DNA of 12,013 nucleotides from contig CANHRV010000023.1 of NCBI GenBank assembly GCA_947463395.1, forward strand, positions 1-12,013, given 5' to 3'. Positions 7,039 to 12,013 of this stretch are shown here, piece by piece. The stretch comes from Opitutia bacterium. Its GTDB lineage: Bacteria; Verrucomicrobiota; Verrucomicrobiia; Opitutales; UBA953. The first letter of the stretch is position 1. Every line of letters begins with the position of its first letter. The position numbers were made by a program, and so were the translations under genes. The notes under the pieces are model-generated. The model was not told the DNA's origin. It saw only the letters and a list, made by a program, of their open reading frames with translations, and did not search any database.

Positions 7039-7364
7039 GTGACATCCCTCCTCCACCTCCCTCTGGAGATTCAGCTCCAAAGTTGAAACTTTCTAAACCC
7101 GCAGGCCCTTCTTTCTCGCCTCCTCCACCTCCTGCCCCGATCCCTCCTCCACCTCCGAGCGGGAATGTTAAAATTCCTAAGCCCTCTCCCCTTAAGCCAG
7201 CAACCACGACCCCGACTTCTCCCCGCATCTCCCCTTCATTAGAAGGCGCACCTGTTCGTGGAGTGAGTACTGCTGAGGCGGCTTTCGATGTTCTTACTTT
7301 TGCCGCCTCGGTAGCTCCGTTCATCATTCTTTACATCGAACTCTTCAACAAAACTAAGGGTTAA
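7035..7364 (+). CDS. Proline-rich protein with C-terminal transmembrane segment, unknown function
   Basis: A 109-residue protein in two parts. Residues 1-73 are low complexity and proline-rich, with three PPPPP runs at 5-9, 29-33 and 37-41, interspersed with Lys and Ser. Two segments resemble each other (PPPPPSGDSAPKLKLSKP and PPPPPSGNVKIPKPSPLKP). Residues 84-104 (FDVLTFAASVAPFIILYIEL) form one likely membrane helix close to the C-terminus, so it is probably tail-anchored with the proline-rich arm in the cytoplasm; topology is inferred. There is no signal peptide. Five-proline runs normally need elongation factor P for efficient translation. It sits between the small protein gene and trxA, 5 bases before the latter. 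Function is not recognisable; a scaffold or SH3-like-binding arm is only a guess. Confidence 0.72.
   Translation: MSDIPPPPPSGDSAPKLKLSKPAGPSFSPPPPPAPIPPPPPSGNVKIPKPSPLKPATTTPTSPRISPSLEGAPVRGVSTAEAAFDVLTFAASVAPFIILYIELFNKTKG
7047..7156 (+). repeat. Three identical 14-bp copies of CCTCCTCCACCTCC inside the proline-rich gene
   Basis: The 14-mer occurs exactly at 7047-7060, 7119-7132 and 7143-7156, each encoding a five-proline run with the same codons (CCT CCT CCA CCT CCN). The copies are in frame and unevenly spaced (72 and 24 bases, both multiples of 3). This fits internal duplication of a coding segment, not independent build-up of proline codons. Confidence 0.85.
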
Positions 7365-7369
7365 TTTTT

Positions 7370-7699
7370 ATGGCGTCTGAACTTATTTCAAATCTGGATG
7401 GCGCGACCTTTGATTCGACCATCAAAGAATCTCCTGTCCCTGTCTTGGTTGATTTCTGGGCCACTTGGTGTGGACCATGCAAACAACTTGGCCCTGTATT
7501 AGATCAATTGGCAGCGGAAATGGGTTCAGCTGTAAAAATTTGCAAGGTCGATGTAGACTCCAATCGCAACCTAGCGATGCAACTAGGAGTGACCTCGATT
7601 CCGGCCCTCTTCTTATTTAAGAATGGTCAAGTTGTTGATAAAATCGTCGGCGCTCGCCCCAAGGGTGACATTGCCGCTTTTATTAAAAAACACTCTTAA
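7370..7699 (+). CDS. trxA: Thioredoxin
   Basis: A cytoplasmic disulfide reductase that passes electrons from thioredoxin reductase to target proteins. The 109-residue length is typical. The active site WCGPC is at residues 33-37 within DFWATWCGPCKQLGPVLD, and the cis-proline is Pro78 in VTSIPALFLFKNG. The KVDVDSN strand and the C-terminal KGDIAAFIKKH helix are also canonical. There is no signal peptide, so it is not a periplasmic cytochrome-maturation thioredoxin. It starts 5 bases after the proline-rich gene, with AAGGG near that gene's end as the only purine-rich element, and is the last gene before the terminator. Confidence 0.97.
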   Translation: MASELISNLDGATFDSTIKESPVPVLVDFWATWCGPCKQLGPVLDQLAAEMGSAVKICKVDVDSNRNLAMQLGVTSIPALFLFKNGQVVDKIVGARPKGDIAAFIKKHS

Positions 7700-7720
7700 T
7701 CGATTTTAAAAAGTAAGCAC

Positions 7721-7752
7721 AAAAAAACCCGAGGAATTCCCTCGGGTTTTTT
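7721..7752. terminator. Bidirectional intrinsic terminator between trxA and the cytochrome operon
   Basis: An A7 tract leads into CCCGAGG (7728-7734), a 5-base loop, CCTCGGG (7740-7746) and T6. The GC stem of 7 bp can extend by A:T pairs to about 13 bp. The A-run on one side and T-run on the other make it work on both strands: trxA ends 22 bases before it on the plus strand, and the last cytochrome gene ends 20 bases away on the minus strand. Confidence 0.92.
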
Positions 7753-7771
7753 ATTTATAATCACTGGAGGC

Positions 7772-8446
7772 TTACTTGGTCTCTAAAGGATGCTGTTCAA
7801 GAATTTCCTTGGGAGAATACTGGCCGCGACTACCGATTGCCTTACGGATTTCAGCGACCTTGGTATCCATTACTGGATCTGCGTGATTACCCCAGGCCGA
7901 ACGGACATAAGAAACAATGTTAGCCACTTGAGCATCTTTGAGGCCTGCACCGATGTTCGGCATGTTTCCATTATACTTCATTCCGTTGACTTCTATTTCA
8001 CCTGCAATACCAGCGAGAACGATTTTAATAATTCGGTCTTCACTACCCTTTACCCAGGCGGAATTAGCTAAAGGAGGAAAAGCACCAGGAACACCAAGGC
8101 CATTGGCTTGGTGACAGGAAGCACACTGCTGCAAGAAGAGTTTCTCGCCTTTAGCTAAATCAGGCTCGAAAGCTTTTGGACCATCATTGGCCACCTCACG
8201 GGGAGCATTGAGATCAAAAGCACTGGGTGAGAATCCTGCTGCGTTACGGGTGAGATATAGACCTGCCCAGAAACCAAACCCGCAAAAGATAAACACCACA
8301 ACAATCGGAAGAAGCGAAAAGCCTTCCTTGGGCTCTTCCTTATCCCGAGCCAAGTGCGAATGAGCCTCAACGAGACGGCTGTCAGAGACGGAATCTCCTG
8401 CCGAAGGACGGCGAGGTTGATCAGAGGAATGATGTTGGTCGGTCAT
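7772..8446 (-). CDS. Membrane-anchored monohaem cytochrome c (last gene of the ACIII/cbb3-like cluster)
   Basis: A 224-residue electron carrier. The N-terminal 42 residues are hydrophilic and His/Ser-rich, one membrane helix lies at about 44-65 (LLPIVVVFIFCGFGFWAGLY), and a class I cytochrome c domain at about 97-187 faces the periplasm. The haem is bound at CASCH (Cys108, Cys111, His112), with the axial Met probably Met162 in NGNMPNIG. The position after the CcoN- and CcoO-like genes is where ccoP would lie, but CcoP has two haem motifs and this has one. The domain closely resembles that of the cytochrome at 10400-11164 (CHQANGxG, FPPLANS, YNGxMP, YVR). It starts 4 bases after the ccoO-like stop with no Shine-Dalgarno sequence. 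Confidence 0.88.
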   Translation of the reverse strand: MTDQHHSSDQPRRPSAGDSVSDSRLVEAHSHLARDKEEPKEGFSLLPIVVVFIFCGFGFWAGLYLTRNAAGFSPSAFDLNAPREVANDGPKAFEPDLAKGEKLFLQQCASCHQANGLGVPGAFPPLANSAWVKGSEDRIIKIVLAGIAGEIEVNGMKYNGNMPNIGAGLKDAQVANIVSYVRSAWGNHADPVMDTKVAEIRKAIGSRGQYSPKEILEQHPLETK

Positions 8447-8450
8447 GGGA

Positions 8451-9002
8451 TTACTGATTCAGCTTCGCTTCAGGCGAACTATAATCAATTTTGAGAGATT
8501 TTAGATAAGCAACCAAGGCGGTCGCTTTTTCGGTGGGAACCACTGAACCATCTTTGCCAGTGGTATAAAGGAAAGCATAGGACGGCATGGCTGAACCAGC
8601 CTTAGGAGAGCGAAGATGGGAATGGATTTCATTCTCCGAACTTACTCGAGCTCCATAATTAGCTAAGTCTGGTCCAATTCGATGAGAGCCTAAAAGCACC
8701 GAAGGCTGAAGGACGTAATCACGAGCCACGGAGTGACGGGGACCGTAACCTTTAGCGATATCGTTGCCTTGGCTTGCAGGGCGAACTTGCTGGGTGTGGC
8801 AGGCCACGCATCCAAGACTAATATAAACTTGGCGGCCTTGAATGGCTAAACCTGGCTCACGAGGCGGAAACAGAGGTCCACCCTCTTCTGCTGGAGCTCG
8901 ACCAAGAGAGCCAAGTTGGACTCGGCCACTGAGGAGGATACCGATGAAGGAAGCCGAAAGGGTAAATAAGACACCCGCGAAAATTAATTTAATATTTTTC
9001 AT
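8451..9002 (-). CDS. ccoO: cbb3-type cytochrome oxidase subunit II (CcoO/FixO)-like monohaem cytochrome c
   Basis: A 183-residue protein anchored by an N-terminal helix (about 5-25), with the haem domain in the periplasm. The CcoO signature is clear: QGRQVYISLGCVACHTQQVRP, with haem motif Cys65, Cys68, His69; then GSHRIGPDLANYGAR; and the axial ligand Met139 in SAMPSYAFLY. In cbb3 oxidases this subunit feeds electrons to subunit I. It is somewhat shorter than usual CcoO. It starts 12 bases after the ccoN-like gene and ends 4 bases before the next cytochrome. All haem ligands are intact, in contrast with its CcoN-like partner. No Shine-Dalgarno sequence is seen. Confidence 0.88.
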   Translation of the reverse strand: MKNIKLIFAGVLFTLSASFIGILLSGRVQLGSLGRAPAEEGGPLFPPREPGLAIQGRQVYISLGCVACHTQQVRPASQGNDIAKGYGPRHSVARDYVLQPSVLLGSHRIGPDLANYGARVSSENEIHSHLRSPKAGSAMPSYAFLYTTGKDGSVVPTEKATALVAYLKSLKIDYSSPEAKLNQ

Positions 9003-9014
9003 AATCGTGCGGAT

Positions 9015-10385
9015 TTAGGCATGAGTGGATTCGTGACCCGATGAGAGTTTAGCGGTAAGCATACCAAAGGCATTAATGCCAAAAGCGATATGCCCGATTA
9101 AAAATAAAACAGCTGGGAAGATTCCCGAAGGCCAATCAGTCCGGAGCCCACTACCCTGCTGCCACCCAGCAACCAAGGTAATGACAAGTAAACTTACGGT
9201 ACCAATCGCACTAGACCAGAAGTGCAGGTGCACAAGTTTAGGAGAGAGCCAAAATGACCCTGTGACCTTGGGAAGAATAAAGTAGGTGGCTCCAAAGATA
9301 ACAAAAGACACAAACGAATAAGACAGTAAGTGCTCCAGACCGACATTAAAGGAGGTGAAACGAACCACGGCATTAAATCCGCGTGTTGAGAAAACAGCAA
9401 ATAATGCACCCCAGAGAATAAGGGCGAAAATAGCGACCAGCACAAAACGCAGGGTGGTGTTGTTCCAAGACTGAGAAAGACCTCGGTTCCAGCTCAGCGT
9501 ACCCAAAAAGTTAATCGATAAAATCACTAGAGGGATGAGCATCAGAAGTGAGGCGACGACACCGACCGACTGAATCCAGAGAGGCAACGGACTGCCCAGC
9601 AAGGATGCTGGACTTGTCCAACTTGCGAAGAGGAAGTAGGTCCAAAAACCAACCGTCGATAAGTAATAAGCCGCAACGGTACGACCAGACTCCTTCGGGA
9701 TAAAATAATAAACGGCCGCAATCGCCGAGGAAGCGAACCAGAGAAGATGGAAGTTTTGATAAAACCAACTATGAACAAGCGCCTGCAGAACGCCTTGGGC
9801 AGGACACCAGAGAACCAAAAGGTGAGTCAAAGCAAAGGTAATGGGGAAAACAAAAGTTGATCCAAGAATGTACCATTGCGAAACATAGACGTGTCCAGTG
9901 GGACGACGACTGAAGGCAACGGCTGGCCACAAAGCCGCCAAGAGGAAGCCAACAAAAGAAGCTAAGGACACTTCTTTGGGCATCTCGAGTAAACTCAAAC
10001 CATTCATGTTACCCAAGACAATTTGAATAGCACCATAAGTTAGAGTGAGATTCCAAATTACTCCACCGAGGTTCGCTAACCACGCATTTTTAAATTCAAA
10101 ACGCGTGAGCGATGACATCAACCAAAGGTTTAAGCCAAAGAGAGCATTGGTCACCCAGCCGTAAGCAAAGAGATTACCTTCAAGCGCCTTCAAGCGACCA
10201 TAGGTGGTTAGAGAGCAACCACCCAGGAAGGAATTATCTTTCAGTTGGATGGCGGTGATAACTGAGACGATGGACGCCAGAATCAGCCAAAGGAAAGCTG
10301 AGGCAAAAAAGAGGCGAACAGGTTGTGCCACACTCGCATCAACTCGAGAGAGAGTAAACGAAGGGCGATAAGAATCTTGGCTCAT
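9015..10385 (-). CDS. cbb3 subunit I (CcoN)-like membrane protein lacking the canonical CuB/haem b3 ligands
   Basis: A 456-residue polytopic protein with about twelve hydrophobic helices. Homology to CcoN is seen in TYGRLKALEGN (62-71), HVYVSQWYILG (165-175), YYFIPKESGR (226-235), LPLWIQSVG (267-275), YFILPKVTG (368-376) and HLHFWSSAIGT (386-396). In active CcoN these regions hold the metal ligands. Here the TM2 haem-b His aligns with Glu69, the first CuB His (WYGHN) with Gln210, the His-His pair (GPHH) with Pro-Ala-Ser 259-261, and the haem b3 His (GHVH) with Leu350; only the last His, His352, remains. There is no HH pair anywhere. A canonical oxygen-reducing centre is therefore not possible. 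The frame is intact, so this is not simple decay. It starts 14 bases after the upstream cytochrome, with a pyrimidine-rich TTTCTCCTCC directly before ATG. Confidence 0.85.
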   Translation of the reverse strand: MSQDSYRPSFTLSRVDASVAQPVRLFFASAFLWLILASIVSVITAIQLKDNSFLGGCSLTTYGRLKALEGNLFAYGWVTNALFGLNLWLMSSLTRFEFKNAWLANLGGVIWNLTLTYGAIQIVLGNMNGLSLLEMPKEVSLASFVGFLLAALWPAVAFSRRPTGHVYVSQWYILGSTFVFPITFALTHLLVLWCPAQGVLQALVHSWFYQNFHLLWFASSAIAAVYYFIPKESGRTVAAYYLSTVGFWTYFLFASWTSPASLLGSPLPLWIQSVGVVASLLMLIPLVILSINFLGTLSWNRGLSQSWNNTTLRFVLVAIFALILWGALFAVFSTRGFNAVVRFTSFNVGLEHLLSYSFVSFVIFGATYFILPKVTGSFWLSPKLVHLHFWSSAIGTVSLLVITLVAGWQQGSGLRTDWPSGIFPAVLFLIGHIAFGINAFGMLTAKLSSGHESTHA

Positions 10386-10399
10386 GGAGGAGAAAGTAA

Positions 10400-11164
10400 T
10401 TATTTGAGACCGAGTTCAGCCGTTGTCCAAGGTGTGGTGCGAGAAGCATTCGCATCGCGGACTGCTTTGACTTGGTCAGGGGTTACAATGGTACCTTGGT
10501 TACCAAAACTTTGGCGAACATAGGTTAGTACGTCAGCGATGTCCTGATCATTCACTCCAGCCACGGGAGGCATCATGCCATTATAGGTTGTTCCACCAAC
10601 GGTCAGAGGACCCATCAAGCCGTGCAGAATAAACTTAATCGGCAAGGTAGCATCTCCAACGACAACCGAAGAATTAGCCAACGGAGGAAATACAGGAGCC
10701 AAGCCCATACCATTGGCTTGGTGACAAGCGATACACGTGCGGGAGTAAACAGCCAGACCACGCTTCATCGTCTCGTCATCGGCTTTGACAAAGCCACTGG
10801 CTACCGCAGGTGCAGGTGCGGAAGAAGCCACGGCTGGCTTGGATGCCGCTGGCTTTCGCATTTCCACAAGAATACTTGGGTTTTCGATAATCAAAGCAAT
10901 GGTCGTATCGATAGGCAAATGATAGGTGCCATCAGCATTTCGCTTACTTTGATTAAGCAAACTTTGAGCTTTGCTTTCTGTCTCAGCACGTAGGTTTTTC
11001 TGAGCCACACGACGTTCCTTCTCTGCCGAAGTCGAAGGAGAAATCGAAAGGTAAGCGTAAACCAAGGCCATAATGGCGAGGAGAATAAAGCCAGTAAAAC
11101 CTAACCAAGAATAAACTTGGCCAGGAATAAACGGGCGAGGTGAAGAGGAAGAAGGCTCACTCAT
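10400..11164 (-). CDS. Membrane-anchored monohaem cytochrome c following actF
   Basis: A 254-residue protein. A short Ser/Pro-rich cytoplasmic N-terminus precedes a helix at about 19-41, then a charged, probably helical region (48-76), a segment NADGTYHLPIDTTIALI (76-92), an Ala/Pro-rich linker (106-123) and a class I cytochrome c domain (131-222). Haem is bound at CIACH (Cys144, Cys147, His148); the axial Met is probably Met198 in NGMMPP. It probably takes electrons from ACIII, or is the ActE-like monohaem subunit of it; the sequence does not decide between these. Its ATG overlaps the actF 3' end by 8 bases, so the two are coupled. Its domain is paralogous to that of the cytochrome at 7772-8446. 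Confidence 0.88.
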   Translation of the reverse strand: MSEPSSSSPRPFIPGQVYSWLGFTGFILLAIMALVYAYLSISPSTSAEKERRVAQKNLRAETESKAQSLLNQSKRNADGTYHLPIDTTIALIIENPSILVEMRKPAASKPAVASSAPAPAVASGFVKADDETMKRGLAVYSRTCIACHQANGMGLAPVFPPLANSSVVVGDATLPIKFILHGLMGPLTVGGTTYNGMMPPVAGVNDQDIADVLTYVRQSFGNQGTIVTPDQVKAVRDANASRTTPWTTAELGLK

Positions 11165-12013
11165 GATAATGGATGGACTCGAGAATGCGAGGGTCGTGGA
11201 CAGGAATCTTTTCAGCTTTGGCTGAAGAACGTAAAAAGAGACCTAAAACAATACCGCCGAAACCAAGAATGGCGAGTAAGTCGAGCCAGAGGAAACCGCT
11301 GAGGAATGGAGAAACGACAAATCCCTCGGGCGCAGTCTTATCAACAATTTGGCGAGGCACCGCATTGAACCATAAATCAAAAATGCCACCAATCAGAATG
11401 ACCCAAGCGATAGTTAAGAGGCGGCTAGCAATAATTTTGGTGCGGTAGAACAAGAGACAAAGGAATGGAAGGAAGAAGAAACCAAAGATGAGATACAGAG
11501 AAACACCCCACCAATCATTCTTCATTCCCGTGACAGGATTTAATTCACGGATGTTATACCAAAAAGTCTCTTCGGGAATATTCGCTGAGTAGATTAGGAA
11601 GTACTGCGAGAAACTGATGTAAGCCCAAAAAACGGTGAAGGCTAACATCAAACAGCCGAGAACATGTCGATGGGCCTGATTAAGAATACCATCAAGCCAT
11701 CCTCCGCGAGAAAGTACGTAAGTTAAAATGACAGTGACCGCGAGAGCGAGGCGAATGGAAAGAGCGAAGAACCAAACACCGTACATCGTGGAAAACCAGT
11801 GGTAGGTCAGTGCCATCAAACAATCAAAGGCCAAGAGAGTGAGTAAGACCGCCGTCAAAGGAATACCCGCCGCAGAAATGGCATGCAAACGATGGGTGTG
11901 GGCAGCCGAGCGCTCACGATCTTGCAAGAAGGACCAATGACGAAGAGCCCAAGTAATCACCGCAAAGAAAACGACATAGATAGCGACACGAGCGAGGAAG
12001 AACTTCTCATTCA
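11157..12013 (-). CDS. actF: Alternative complex III membrane subunit ActF, 5' end cut by window edge
   Basis: ActF is an integral membrane subunit of alternative complex III, which oxidises quinol and reduces cytochrome c or an oxidase in place of the bc1 complex. The visible 284 residues hold several membrane helices and family motifs: LLAFDCLMAL-YHWFSTMYGVWFF, FWAYISFSQYFLIYSANIPEET and a Trp/Phe-rich stretch near the C-terminus. A GTG at 11960 could be read as a start, but the same frame stays open to the window edge and encodes NEKFFLARVAIYVVFF, a typical ActF helix, so the real start lies outside. The stop overlaps the next cytochrome gene by 8 bases. The remaining act genes are expected to the right. 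Confidence 0.9.
   Translation of the reverse strand, partial: NEKFFLARVAIYVVFFAVITWALRHWSFLQDRERSAAHTHRLHAISAAGIPLTAVLLTLLAFDCLMALTYHWFSTMYGVWFFALSIRLALAVTVILTYVLSRGGWLDGILNQAHRHVLGCLMLAFTVFWAYISFSQYFLIYSANIPEETFWYNIRELNPVTGMKNDWWGVSLYLIFGFFFLPFLCLLFYRTKIIASRLLTIAWVILIGGIFDLWFNAVPRQIVDKTAPEGFVVSPFLSGFLWLDLLAILGFGGIVLGLFLRSSAKAEKIPVHDPRILESIHYHE

Noticed and set aside
7047..7156. CRISPR or tandem-repeat array from the repeated CCTCCTCCACCTCC
   Set aside because: Only three 14-bp copies, unevenly spaced, all in frame and coding for proline runs.
7019..7327. Minus-strand 102-codon glycine-rich ORF
   Set aside because: It is the antisense of the proline-rich gene: CCN proline codons read as GGN glycine. 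It has no independent support.
9194..9778. Alternate-frame minus-strand ORFs inside the CcoN-like gene
   Set aside because: They overlap the CcoN-like frame, which shows clear homology over its length, and carry no recognisable motifs.
9015..10385. CcoN-like gene as a pseudogene
   Set aside because: There is no stop or frameshift, helices and non-ligand family motifs are kept, and neighbours are tightly spaced and intact; loss of ligands alone does not make it a pseudogene.
10622..10993. Plus-strand 123-codon ORF opposite the cytochrome c gene
   Set aside because: It is antisense to a well-supported cytochrome c, has no family features and has low-complexity basic composition; a shadow ORF.
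11157..11960. GTG at 11960 as the true start of the ActF protein
   Set aside because: The frame is open to the window edge and the upstream residues (NEKFFLARVAIYVVFF) match an ActF membrane helix, so the gene is truncated by the window and does not start there.

Overview
The window looks like chromosomal DNA of a Gram-negative bacterium of moderate GC, most likely a Verrucomicrobiota member (possibly Opitutae-like). This rests on an alternative complex III (ACIII) gene running into cbb3-oxidase-like genes, an LptD-like outer-membrane protein, and starts that often lack Shine-Dalgarno sequences. No 16S or marker search was possible, so the taxonomy is inference.

Left part, minus strand: a partial Nramp-family manganese/divalent metal transporter (1-961) runs off the left edge. 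Upstream of it are a small TPR protein (1057-1365) and the glycogen branching enzyme GlgB (1373-3562); these two form a tight pair. A 90-bp divergent intergenic region separates glgB from the next block.

Middle, plus strand, 3653-7699: a compact operon-like run of an LptD-like LPS-assembly protein, the kleisin ScpA, a small conserved-looking protein that may carry a frameshift near its start, a possible 23-codon bridging ORF, a proline-rich tail-anchored protein and thioredoxin. It ends in a strong bidirectional terminator at 7721-7752.

Right part, minus strand, 12013-7772: the 3' part of actF (ACIII membrane subunit), then a membrane-anchored monohaem cytochrome c, a CcoN-like 12-helix-type protein, a CcoO-like monohaem cytochrome c and a second membrane-anchored monohaem cytochrome c. 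The genes overlap or lie at most 14 bp apart and share the bidirectional terminator.

The most notable observation is in the CcoN-like protein. It aligns along its length with cbb3 subunit I, but the expected CuB and high-spin haem histidines are missing, including the His-His pair, and one low-spin haem ligand position is Glu. The CcoO-like partner keeps its CxxCH motif and Met ligand. This suggests that quinol oxidation by ACIII passes electrons to a cytochrome c-rich, oxidase-derived membrane module that cannot itself reduce oxygen in the canonical way.
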